Shown here one piece after another: positions 6,802 to 14,201 of a stretch of DNA of 18,306 nucleotides. Positions within the stretch are counted from its first letter, which is position 1, and the number at the start of each line of letters is the position of its first letter. A program made the position numbers and the translations under genes. The notes beneath the pieces are model-generated. The model searched no databases and was not told where the DNA came from. It saw only the letters and a list, made by a program, of their open reading frames with translations. Source of the stretch: CAVXYC01 sp046154735 (lineage in GTDB: Bacteria; Chloroflexota; UBA6077; JACCZL01); the NCBI GenBank assembly GCA_046154735.1, contig JBJXFJ010000542.1, forward strand, positions 1 through 18,306, read 5' to 3'.

Positions 6802-8328
6802 TTAGCCCGGATCAATCCCCTCAATTGTGGCTAAGTCAGCCGGTAGCTCTCGTTCGCCGAATACGCCCAGTGGCGGGATGGGTGCCCCGATGCGCGCAGA
6901 TTCAGGGATATCCGCGGGGAAGAGCTTGCCCGGGTTCATCAGGCCCTTAGGATCCAGGGCCTGTTTGATCTTTCTCATGACCAGCATGGCGGGCCCATGT
7001 TCCGTGTCCATATAGGGCGCCCTGGCTAGACCTACGCCATGTTCACCAGTCACAGTACCACCTTGACGCAGCGCCAGCTCATGGAACTCGTTGGCACAGG
7101 CCTGCACGCGTCGGATCTCGTCCTCGCTAAATGGGTTGATAAGGAGCGCCGGATGAATGCCACCGCCGCCGATGTGGCCGTATGTGGCCACGGGCAGATC
7201 GTACTTCTTGGCTATGTTCGCGATTTCTCGGAGTGTCGCGGGTACTTTGACGCTGGGTACGCAGATGTCCTCGCCGATGTATGCGCGAAACGAGTTCGGG
7301 CGGAGCATGCCGGCGGCCGCGCCCACCACGCTGCGCGCCTCCCAGAGCTGATTGATCCGTTTGGGATCGTCCGCCCACTCAGTATTCGTGGCCAGGTGCT
7401 GCACCGCGTCACATATGTCTTGCGCATCCTTCACCACGGCATCGTGATTGCCATCCACTTCAAACAGTAGCATGGCCTCCACCTCCGGTAAGTTCATACC
7501 GGGTCTATAGAGATTGACGGCCCGCAGCGTATTCTGATCAAGAATCTCCGTGGCCGCGGGCATGATACCCGCCTGGAAGGTGGCTACGACGGCTTCTCCG
7601 GCCTTCTCCAGTTGATCAAAAAGTGCTAACACAATCGCCCGCGACTTCGGAGCGGGCATCACCTTGAGCCGCAGTTTGGTGATGATCCCCAGGAGTCCTT
7701 CCGCACCGATGAAGAGCTTGGTGAGCTCCATGCCCGACGATGATTGGCGTGCCTTGGAGCCCATCGAGCCGGTGGTGATCATTTCGCCCGTTGGAAGCAC
7801 CACGTCCATCCCCAGCACCCAGTGAGAGGTGGGGCCATATTTCATTGCCCGCATGCCGTGCGCATTGGTGGAGGCCATGCCGCCCACGGTGCACATCCGG
7901 GCGGAACCGGGGTCAGGCGGGAAGCTCAATTTCTGCTTTGCGAGCTCTCCCTGAAGGCGGGAACAGATGACTCCAGGCTCGGTCATGACCTGCAGATTGG
8001 GTCCATCAATCTCCAGAATACTGTTCATCGCATTCATCGCAATAACGATCCCACCGAAGACCGGGATGACTCCCCCCATCTGGCCGGACGCGGCGCCCCG
8101 AGCGGTCACTGGTATGTCGTGCTCGTAGGCGTATTTCACCGTGCGGGCGACGTCCTCCGCACATCGTGCAACCACGGCCACATCTGGCGACCGGGCATGA
8201 AGGTGAGAATAAAATGAGGCGTCGTACGAGAAGTTCAGAAGCTGCGATTTCGCGTCGAACACCTGGCTCGTGGTGAGCAGGCCACGCAAGTCTTGAGCAA
8301 CCTGATGGGCGTCGATAGTCGTATTCAT
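6802..8328 (-). CDS. FAD-binding oxidase, GlcD / D-lactate dehydrogenase type
   Basis: This is a flavoprotein of the GlcD/DLD family, which oxidises a 2-hydroxy acid such as glycolate or D-lactate; the substrate here is unknown. From the ATG at 8328 it has 508 residues. The PCMH-type FAD domain shows VTARGAASGQMGGVIPVFGG (about 74-93) and PPDPGSARMCTVGGMASTNA (137-156), followed by the expected HGMRAMKYG. The C-terminal FAD-oxidase domain shows GHIGGGGIHPALL (usual HxGDGNxH, here slightly altered) and TGEHGVGLARAPYM. It ends in ALDPKGLMNPGKLFP, the classic tail. The frame stays open to a GTG at 8373 and ATGs at 8370 and 8340, none with a Shine-Dalgarno; 8328 is preferred because homology begins there. 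It is divergent from the L,D-transpeptidase gene. No partner Fe-S subunit (GlcF) is adjacent. Confidence 0.92.
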   Translation of the reverse strand: MNTTIDAHQVAQDLRGLLTTSQVFDAKSQLLNFSYDASFYSHLHARSPDVAVVARCAEDVARTVKYAYEHDIPVTARGAASGQMGGVIPVFGGIVIAMNAMNSILEIDGPNLQVMTEPGVICSRLQGELAKQKLSFPPDPGSARMCTVGGMASTNAHGMRAMKYGPTSHWVLGMDVVLPTGEMITTGSMGSKARQSSSGMELTKLFIGAEGLLGIITKLRLKVMPAPKSRAIVLALFDQLEKAGEAVVATFQAGIMPAATEILDQNTLRAVNLYRPGMNLPEVEAMLLFEVDGNHDAVVKDAQDICDAVQHLATNTEWADDPKRINQLWEARSVVGAAAGMLRPNSFRAYIGEDICVPSVKVPATLREIANIAKKYDLPVATYGHIGGGGIHPALLINPFSEDEIRRVQACANEFHELALRQGGTVTGEHGVGLARAPYMDTEHGPAMLVMRKIKQALDPKGLMNPGKLFPADIPESARIGAPIPPLGVFGERELPADLATIEGIDPG

Positions 8329-8419
8329 ACGGCTAAGCATACGGCTGATAGTGAACGACGAGCCATCCATCACTTAGACTCGTTTTACGGTTTCGGCAAA
8401 GGCTCAATGAATGCAAGCT

Positions 8420-8426
8420 GGTGGAG
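8420..8426 (+). promoter_or_regulatory. Ribosome binding site that fixes the transpeptidase start
   Basis: GGTGGAG lies eight bases before the ATG at 8435. The upstream ATG at 8411 has no such site, and starting there would place the ribosome site inside the gene. Confidence 0.6.
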
Positions 8427-8434
8427 TGTTAACG

Positions 8435-9397
8435 ATGGAATCTGGGGTGGTGCACTGGGCGGTAAGGAATCTCTCGAAGGGTTACGCGATCCTCCTGGTC
8501 GCTGCCCTATGCGTGTACTTCGTCGCCGTTGAGCCCGTGATGGCCCAGGAATCAGGTGGCTGGCTGCAGAACCATCGTGTGACAACACTGTGGTCTTCGT
8601 CTGAAGCTGACGCGCACGCCTATGGAATGCTGCGCCAATTCAGCTACCTGCAGATCGCGAAGCGGCCGGACAACGCACGTGTGTACGTGTTCAATCCACG
8701 CACCCAGAACTTTGCCTTTGTAGACATCACTGACGTGGGCCCCAGTAGTGCACCTCCACCAACCTACCTGGCTCAAGCTCCGGCAATTCGCACCCTGCAC
8801 CTTCCGGCCCGTGTCTCCGGACGAAGCTTGCTTCATGACGAGCCGACTCGGGCGGAGGGTACACCCACCTGGCCGCTCAACAATAACCACCCCGTGACCG
8901 TGATCGCGGAAGTCGCTGGGGATGACGGGTCTACCTGGTATCGCCTGGAAGAGGGCGGTTATCTGATGGCGGAAGACCTTCGACTGCCGCGCGCGGTGGC
9001 GTCTCGGCCTGGTCGGTGGGTTGATGCGGATTTGAAGCAGCCCGCACTCGTGACCGCGTACGAGAACGGTGTTCCCGTCTACGCGGCCATGGCCATCACG
9101 GGCACTGCTGCCTGGCCGACTCCCGTGGGAGAATTCACGATCGGTCGGCGTGTGGCAAACGAGACGATGAGCAGCGACACGATTGGGATTCCGCGCAATG
9201 GGCCGGGCGGCTACCATCTCACGAACGTGCTCTTTACGCAATATTTCACCGGGTCAGGCCACTCCATTCACTACAACTATTGGTCCGGAAGCTTCGGCTA
9301 CTCGGGTAGTCACGGATGTCTGGGCATGGGGCTGGAGGATTCGCGCTTCTTCTGGGAGTGGGCCACGGTGGGAACTCCGCTGTCCATTCGTAGCTAA
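8435..9397 (+). CDS. Secreted L,D-transpeptidase (YkuD domain)
   Basis: This is an exported cell-wall enzyme that would form 3-3 peptidoglycan crosslinks or attach proteins to the wall. From the ATG at 8435 it has 320 residues. The N-terminal signal has a positive region (RNLSK), a hydrophobic core (YAILLVAALCVYFVAV, about 17-32) and a probable signal peptidase I site VMA-QES (after residue 37). A middle part around HDEPTRAEGTPTWPLNNNHP to GYLMAEDLRL looks like an SH3b module. The YkuD domain follows, with PTPVGEFTIGRR, then HSIHYNYW and SGSHGCLGMG, where Cys295 is the predicted nucleophile and the first His belongs to the HxH-to-SHGC signature. A seven-base-pair hairpin follows directly after the stop. 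The presence of this enzyme suggests some peptidoglycan, notable if this is Chloroflexota; that is inference. Confidence 0.92.
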   Translation: MESGVVHWAVRNLSKGYAILLVAALCVYFVAVEPVMAQESGGWLQNHRVTTLWSSSEADAHAYGMLRQFSYLQIAKRPDNARVYVFNPRTQNFAFVDITDVGPSSAPPPTYLAQAPAIRTLHLPARVSGRSLLHDEPTRAEGTPTWPLNNNHPVTVIAEVAGDDGSTWYRLEEGGYLMAEDLRLPRAVASRPGRWVDADLKQPALVTAYENGVPVYAAMAITGTAAWPTPVGEFTIGRRVANETMSSDTIGIPRNGPGGYHLTNVLFTQYFTGSGHSIHYNYWSGSFGYSGSHGCLGMGLEDSRFFWEWATVGTPLSIRS

Positions 9398-9415
9398 CTC
9401 GCGGTGAGCCGCGAG
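9398..9415 (+). terminator. Hairpin directly after the L,D-transpeptidase stop
   Basis: CTCGCGG-TGAG-CCGCGAG forms a perfect seven-base-pair stem that begins at the base after the TAA. No T-run follows, so it may be a weak terminator or an mRNA 3'-end stabiliser. Confidence 0.45.
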
Positions 9416-9506
9416 ACTCTGAGCTCCGATTCATGCTATGCGCAAACTTGGTGATGGCGTGGCAACGCAATAGGCGTCGCGCGGCATGAGTTAACGAGCG
9501 CAATGC

Positions 9507-9534
9507 TTGGATGCAGGCCGCTGTCCTTTAGAAT
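9507..9534 (+). promoter_or_regulatory. Candidate promoter of the mnmG operon with a very short leader
   Basis: TTGGAT (9507-9512) and TAGAAT (9529-9534) are separated by 16 bases. TAGAAT matches TATAAT at five of six positions. The mnmG ATG is at 9544, so a start about seven bases after the -10 box would leave a leader of only about three bases. No Shine-Dalgarno is present upstream of the ATG, in keeping with leaderless or near-leaderless translation. Confidence 0.4.
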
Positions 9535-9543
9535 CATTCGATC

Positions 9544-11523
9544 ATGAGCATGCCATTAAGTCTTTCAACGCGCACGTATGACGTGATCGTGGTGGGTGCC
9601 GGCCATGCGGGGTGCGAGGCGGCGGTCGCTGCCTCGCGTATGGGATTCCAGACGCTGCTCGTTACGATGCAGATGGATCATGTGGCACTCATGCCCTGCA
9701 ATCCATCCATTGGCGGTCCGGCCAAGGGGCACCTTGTCCGTGAGATCGATGCACTGGGCGGGGTGATGGGCGAGGTCACTGATGCGACCTTTGTGCAGAT
9801 TCGGCTGCTGAATACCAGCAAGGGGCCGGCCGTGCGAGCGCTGCGGGCCCAGTCTGATAAGCATCGGTACGGTCTGGCCATGCGCGCGCTCCTGGAGCGG
9901 GAGCCACGACTCGAAGTGATCGAAGCCATGGTGGACGATGTGCTCGTCACCGGCGCATCAGTACTCGCGCGTCGCCACGGGTCGCAGGGTGAGCGCCCCT
10001 GGAGTGTCGAGGGCATTCGACTTGCCAGCGGCGAGACGATGCGTGCCCCCAGCGTGATTCTGACCACCGGTACCTCGCTGCGCGGGACGGTGCACGTTGG
10101 CGACGTGTCCACCACCGCTGGGCGATCCGGCGAAGCGGCATCTCTGGCGCTGCCTCGGTCGCTTGATGGGCTGGGTTTTCGACTCGGTAGGCTTAAGACC
10201 GGCACTCCTCCTCGGGTGCGTGCCAACTCAATTGACTATGACCGTACGGCGCTCCAACCGGGCAGTCCGGTACCACTCCATTTCAGTCACTGGAGTGACG
10301 CGTCGGTTGACAGCCAGCCCTTCCCGATGGCGCTGGCTGAGTACCCGGGCGTGGTGCACACTGGCTGGCGACCCCAGATGCCGACGTATCTTGTGGCCAC
10401 GAATGAGGCCACTCACGCTGTCATACGCGAGAATCTCGACCGGGCGCCCATGTACAACGGTCAGATCGAGAGTCACGGTCCACGATACTGTCCATCAATT
10501 GAAACGAAGATCGTCCGCTTCGCCGAGCGAACATCGCATCAGGTGTTTCTGGAGCCTGAAGGCTGGGAAACCGAAGAGGTGTATGTCCAGGGGATGAGCA
10601 CGAGTCTGCCCATAGAAGTGCAGGATGCTATGCTGCGAACGATCCCCGCGCTCCAGCGTTGCGACATGATCCGCCCCGGGTACGCGATTGAGTACGATTT
10701 TCTTTTGCCTGGGCAAATCACGCCCTGGCTGGAGACACGCGGCGTTGCCGGACTCTTTGCTGCCGGGCAGATCAATGGCACCACGGGCTACGAGGAAGCT
10801 GCCGCTCAGGGGCTGCTCGCGGGGATCAATGCAGCACTCCTTCTGCGAGGGGAGTTGCCATACGTGCCCCGTCGAGACGAAGCCTATCTGGGAGTCCTGG
10901 TGGACGATCTCACGACCCAGGACCTCACCGAGCCCTATCGTATGTTCACGTCCCGAGCGGAGTATCGTCTCCTTCTCCGCCACGACAACGCAGATACTCG
11001 ACTCAGCGCATTCGGCCATCAGATTGGTTTGCTCAGCAACCCTCGCATGGAGCAAGTCCAGCGGCGGGCGCGAGCGATCGAAGCAACTCGTACTCGGCTC
11101 AAGCGCTCCATGCTGGTACCAGGGAGCACGATCGAGCGGCAGCTCATTACCGCTGACCTGCCGGCGGTGAGCCGGCCGACGCGTGCCTTTGACTACCTGC
11201 GGCGTCCGGATGTCTCTTCTGCAGCCGTTCCGATATTGACCGGGGCAGATGCGATTGATGACGTCGCTGAGCGAGTGGAGATTGCCGCCAAGTACGACGG
11301 CTACCTTGATCGGCAGTTAGCGGAGGCGGAGCGACTTCGGCGACTCGAGGATCACCACCTTCCCGCGGAGCTTGACTACTCCACGATTCCCGGATTGCGC
11401 GCGGAAGCACGCATGCGCCTGACTGAGCGTCGGCCCGCCACGGTGGGCCAGGCCTCTCGGATGTTTGGTGTGACTCCGGCGGATGTGGGCGTCCTTCTGA
11501 TTCAGGTACGAGGTCGCGCCTAA
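9544..11523 (+). CDS. mnmG: tRNA uridine-5-carboxymethylaminomethyl modification enzyme MnmG
   Basis: This is the FAD-dependent partner of the GTPase MnmE, which together add the (carboxy)methylaminomethyl group to U34 of tRNAs. The 659-residue product is complete. It begins with the Rossmann FAD motif VVGAGHAGCEAAVAASRMG (from residue 16). The MnmG signatures PCNPSIGGPAKGHLVREID, LLNTSKGPAVRALRAQSDK and LKTGTPPRV follow in order. The later YCPSIETKIVRF, QINGTTGYEEAAAQG and FTSRAEYRLLLRHDNAD blocks are also present. The C-terminal helical domain (TIPGLRAEARMRL) that contacts MnmE and tRNA is intact. The usual rsmG/parA/parB neighbours are absent. Instead it heads an operon with ribokinase-like, nucleoside hydrolase and GNAT genes. 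The start has no Shine-Dalgarno but a good -10 box nearby. Confidence 0.97.
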   Translation: MSMPLSLSTRTYDVIVVGAGHAGCEAAVAASRMGFQTLLVTMQMDHVALMPCNPSIGGPAKGHLVREIDALGGVMGEVTDATFVQIRLLNTSKGPAVRALRAQSDKHRYGLAMRALLEREPRLEVIEAMVDDVLVTGASVLARRHGSQGERPWSVEGIRLASGETMRAPSVILTTGTSLRGTVHVGDVSTTAGRSGEAASLALPRSLDGLGFRLGRLKTGTPPRVRANSIDYDRTALQPGSPVPLHFSHWSDASVDSQPFPMALAEYPGVVHTGWRPQMPTYLVATNEATHAVIRENLDRAPMYNGQIESHGPRYCPSIETKIVRFAERTSHQVFLEPEGWETEEVYVQGMSTSLPIEVQDAMLRTIPALQRCDMIRPGYAIEYDFLLPGQITPWLETRGVAGLFAAGQINGTTGYEEAAAQGLLAGINAALLLRGELPYVPRRDEAYLGVLVDDLTTQDLTEPYRMFTSRAEYRLLLRHDNADTRLSAFGHQIGLLSNPRMEQVQRRARAIEATRTRLKRSMLVPGSTIERQLITADLPAVSRPTRAFDYLRRPDVSSAAVPILTGADAIDDVAERVEIAAKYDGYLDRQLAEAERLRRLEDHHLPAELDYSTIPGLRAEARMRLTERRPATVGQASRMFGVTPADVGVLLIQVRGRA

Positions 11524-12447
11524 GTGACTTGCGCGATTGTTGTTGTGGGCGGGATCAATATGGATCTTACCGTCTGGGTGGATCATCTCCCTCAACCGGG
11601 AGAGACTGTGCGTGGTGACCGAATCTTGCGCCATCCGGGTGGAAAAGGGGCAAATCAGGCCGTAGCCGCGGCGCGTGCCGGCGCATCGGTTGCGCTGATC
11701 GGGCGAGTTGGCCAAGACGCGTTTGGGGATGAGCTCCTGGCCGGTTTTCAGACGGATCACGTGGACCACAGCGGGGTGACGCGGGATTCTGAAGCCCTCA
11801 CAGGAGTTGCGCTCATCGGCGTTGACGCGGCTGGACGTAACACCGTGACGGTTGGCACGGGCGCTAATGGGCGTGTCACGCGTGACGATCTTGATCACTC
11901 CGCGGAGCTCATTCGATCGGCCAACATCGGCGTGCTCAATTTTGAGATTCCCATGGACGTGGTGCTCGAAGCCGCGCGCCGATTCCACGCTTCCGGAGCC
12001 TCGGTCGTGTTGAACCTTTCGCCGCTCTTCACTCCACCCGAGGATCTGCTCCCTCTTGTTGATGTGCTCATTGTCAATGAGGTGGAGGGCGCTGCCGTGG
12101 CGGGGGAGCTGAGCGACCCCAGTTCCACGGTGCAGCGCATCCATGATTGCGGAGTACCCATGGTGGTGCTCACGCTTGGGGCTGCTGGCGTGGTGCTCAA
12201 CGCGGGCGATGAAATCTTCAGCGTGCCGGGGTATCCGGTAGACGTTATTGATCCTACCGCCGCCGGAGACGCGTTCCTGGGGACATTTGTCGCTGAGCTG
12301 GCCTCGGCTACATCAATGCTGGAGGCCTGTCGTCGGGCGAATTGCGCTGGTGCGCTGGCGGTGACTCGCGCGGGCGCACAGCCCTCGATTCCCACTCGGG
12401 CCGAGGTAGACGAATTCATCCGAGATCGAGGGCTTTCACATGCCTGA
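11524..12447 (+). CDS. PfkB-family sugar kinase, ribokinase-like
   Basis: This is a cytosolic carbohydrate kinase, most like ribokinase (ATP + D-ribose to ribose 5-phosphate). The 307-residue product shows VVVGGINMD at the start and HPGGKGANQAVAAARAGA (residues 37-54), the PfkB signature 1. NEVEG lies in the middle, then VVLTLGAAGVVL. DPTAAGDAFLGTF (243-255) is signature 2, with D249 as catalytic base, equivalent to Asp255 of E. coli RbsK. The GTG start follows the mnmG TAA with no gap, and an AGG-containing stretch inside the mnmG 3' end can serve as ribosome site; translational coupling is likely. Its stop overlaps the nucleoside hydrolase start by eight bases. The pairing with that enzyme favours ribose as substrate, which is inference; other PfkB substrates such as nucleosides remain possible. 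Confidence 0.9.
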   Translation: MTCAIVVVGGINMDLTVWVDHLPQPGETVRGDRILRHPGGKGANQAVAAARAGASVALIGRVGQDAFGDELLAGFQTDHVDHSGVTRDSEALTGVALIGVDAAGRNTVTVGTGANGRVTRDDLDHSAELIRSANIGVLNFEIPMDVVLEAARRFHASGASVVLNLSPLFTPPEDLLPLVDVLIVNEVEGAAVAGELSDPSSTVQRIHDCGVPMVVLTLGAAGVVLNAGDEIFSVPGYPVDVIDPTAAGDAFLGTFVAELASATSMLEACRRANCAGALAVTRAGAQPSIPTRAEVDEFIRDRGLSHA

Positions 12448-13381
12448 TCGAATCATTATCGACACAGATCCGGGTGTGGATGACGCGTTGGCCATTCTCA
12501 TGGCACTTGGAGCGCCTGAGCTCGAGGTTGAAGCGCTTACCACGGTATTTGGAAACGTTGATGTGGCCAGGACCACACGCAACGCGCTCGTCATCTTGGA
12601 GGCAGCGAGACGTGCGGGCATTCCCGTTTTTGCTGGCGCCTCATCCCCAATAGCACGTTCTGCGGACCGGTATGCGGGCCATGTCCATGGGGAAAGTGGA
12701 CTTGGCGACGCGTCATTTCCAGATCCCGCTCAGACGCCTGAGGGAATCCCAGCAGCGGAGTTTCTCGCGCGTCGATTGAGCGAGCCGGGCGCGCCAGAAA
12801 CGCTCGTCACGCTCGGTCCGCTCACTAATCTGGCCGCGGCACTGCAGTTGAATCCATCGATCGCCAGCAAGGTCCAACGCGTTGTCTGCATGGGCGGGGC
12901 GGTCTGGGTGCCGGGCAATGCCTCAGTGGTAGCGGAGTCCAATGTCTTGAAGGATCCCGAGGCGGCCGAGATGGTCTTTGCCTCCGGCATACCGGTGGTG
13001 CTGGTGCCGCTGGATATCACCATGCGCACTCTGCTGTTGCGCTCACGGCTGGATGATGCAGTTGCACGAGCGGGGAAACTGGGTGACTTCGTACGCGCGA
13101 TCACGCCCCAGTATTTCGATTGGTACCTGCGCCGTTATGGCCTCGAGGGCTTTGCGCTGCACGATCCGTGTACCATCGCGTATCTCGTTAATCCCACACT
13201 CTTTCAGACTCAATCTATGGCTATGGCGGTAGAGACAGGCGGTCAGTACTGCACCGGCCGCCTCGTGCCTGATCCGATGGGCCGGCTTGGCCGTGCTGCC
13301 AGCATCCAAGTCTGTCTCAACGTTGACGTGGATGGTCTCGTAGAGTGCGTTTTGGAGAATCTAGCCCATGCCGGACGGTGA
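12440..13381 (+). CDS. Inosine-uridine-type nucleoside hydrolase
   Basis: This enzyme cleaves the N-glycosidic bond of ribonucleosides to base and ribose. The 313-residue product begins with the defining motif IIIDTDPGVDDALA; D8, D10, D14 and D15 are in place for calcium and substrate binding. It shows LTTVFGNV, VTLGPLTNLAAALQLNP and VVCMGGAVWVPGN. The usual AEFN-x-xxDPEAA block appears as AESNVLKDPEAAEMV, with Ser for Phe. ALHDPCTIAYLV holds the final conserved His and Asp. Purine or pyrimidine preference cannot be read from these motifs. It overlaps the kinase by eight bases and the acetyltransferase by 14 bases, so all three are translated from one message. Together with the kinase it would turn nucleosides into ribose 5-phosphate plus free base. 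Confidence 0.94.
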   Translation: MPDRIIIDTDPGVDDALAILMALGAPELEVEALTTVFGNVDVARTTRNALVILEAARRAGIPVFAGASSPIARSADRYAGHVHGESGLGDASFPDPAQTPEGIPAAEFLARRLSEPGAPETLVTLGPLTNLAAALQLNPSIASKVQRVVCMGGAVWVPGNASVVAESNVLKDPEAAEMVFASGIPVVLVPLDITMRTLLLRSRLDDAVARAGKLGDFVRAITPQYFDWYLRRYGLEGFALHDPCTIAYLVNPTLFQTQSMAMAVETGGQYCTGRLVPDPMGRLGRAASIQVCLNVDVDGLVECVLENLAHAGR

Positions 13382-13997
13382 GAATGCAGCACCTTCTGAG
13401 GCAGAAGAGCGTGGAACGCTTTTCGCCTTTGACTTCAGCCAGCCAGTAGAGCCGTTGGTCATTGCGGACGGAGTGTGTGTTCGCGCCGGTGAGGAGCTGC
13501 TGAATCGTATTGAGCATGCCATGCATGCTTCGGGCGAATATCCCCCCGGAGAGCCCAAGAGGCGCTGGCGGCGCGGTCGGATACCGTACGTTGTCCTGGT
13601 GGGCTCGGAGGTCGTCTCATACGGCTGGACAACGCCCGAGCCGGAGCCGATGGACGATCTGGGTGTGTCATTCACGGCGCCGCCTGGCGAAGTCTGGCTA
13701 TATGACTTCGCCACGGTGCCGGAATTTCGAGGCCGCCGACTGTACCCAGCGCTGCTACGGTTCATTCTGAAGCAGCTCAAAGATCAGGATGTCTCGCGCA
13801 CCTGGATTGGGACGTCACCGGGCAACATTGCCTCGCAGCGCGGCATCAGCCGTGCTGGCTTCACACTCGTGTGCGAGACAGAGTTTGTTGGTCGGCCAGG
13901 GCAGGGGCATTTCGTAATTTACCCGACGGCCGGAGTCCCCGAAGAGCTGGTGCATGTCGCGGTGAAAACGGTCCACGGGCGCCTCGCCGACGATTAG
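13368..13997 (+). CDS. GNAT-family N-acetyltransferase
   Basis: The 209-residue product ends in a GNAT domain. The acetyl-CoA binding motif A is read as YDFATVPEFRGRRLYPALLRF (residues 112-132), with the R/Q-x-x-G-x-G/A loop as RGRRLY, a slightly altered form. Motif B resembles SPGNIASQRGISRAGFTLV (150-168), the usual N-x-x-S-x-R-x-x-x-x-x-GF pattern. The N-terminal ~70 residues are less typical and contain a basic patch KRRWRRGR. The substrate is unknown. It overlaps the nucleoside hydrolase by 14 bases and closes the mnmG operon. A hairpin begins four bases after the stop. It has no visible link to nucleoside salvage and may simply be carried along. Confidence 0.8.
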   Translation: MPDGENAAPSEAEERGTLFAFDFSQPVEPLVIADGVCVRAGEELLNRIEHAMHASGEYPPGEPKRRWRRGRIPYVVLVGSEVVSYGWTTPEPEPMDDLGVSFTAPPGEVWLYDFATVPEFRGRRLYPALLRFILKQLKDQDVSRTWIGTSPGNIASQRGISRAGFTLVCETEFVGRPGQGHFVIYPTAGVPEELVHVAVKTVHGRLADD

Positions 13998-14000
13998 CAG

Positions 14001-14025
14001 AGCCGCACCCCGTGAGGGTGCGGTT
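14001..14025 (+). terminator. Hairpin ending the mnmG operon
   Basis: AGCCGCACCC-CGTGA-GGGTGCGGTT forms a ten-base-pair stem with one G-U pair and a five-base loop, starting four bases after the acetyltransferase stop. It is followed by CCCCC rather than a T-run, so termination efficiency is uncertain. Confidence 0.6.
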
Positions 14026-14073
14026 CCCCCCTCCGGAATTTCCGCCCGCCGGTTGTGGGCATCATCACCGGCT

Positions 14074-14097
14074 CCGAGCCGCGACCGTCAGCGAGCG
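14074..14097 (-). repeat. 24-bp repeat, left copy (inverted relative to 16486-16509)
   Basis: Read on the minus strand, this 24-base core begins CGCTCGCTGACG and ends GCGGCTCGG. It is identical to the plus-strand core at 16486-16509. Similarity continues on one side through GGG and CTGCCT (to 14110). The two copies bracket the interrupted glycoside hydrolase and vapBC. Confidence 0.75.
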
Positions 14098-14187
14098 AGT
14101 CCCAAGGCAGTTTCTCCGCCCAAAGTCCGGGAAACCATGGGAGTGATAAGAGTGCTCGTTCGTGTAACTGACCCTCCTGCTGCCAGC

Positions 14188-14192
14188 GGGAG
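14188..14192 (+). promoter_or_regulatory. Ribosome binding site of the glycoside hydrolase frame
   Basis: GGGAG lies nine bases before the ATG at 14202. It marks where the original gene began, upstream of the first in-frame TGA. Confidence 0.55.
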
Positions 14193-14201
14193 CACGGAAG
14201 C

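Noticed and set aside
11317..12144. Open frame of 275 codons on the minus strand opposite mnmG and the kinase
   Set aside because: It lies entirely antisense to two well-supported genes and shows no family motif; its length is explained by high GC codon use opposite.
14033..14048. CCGGAATTTCCGCCCG as a third, single REP copy related to the element at 18191
   Set aside because: Only a short core resembles GCGGAAT-N2-ATTCCGC, with gaps; too weak without a genome-wide search.
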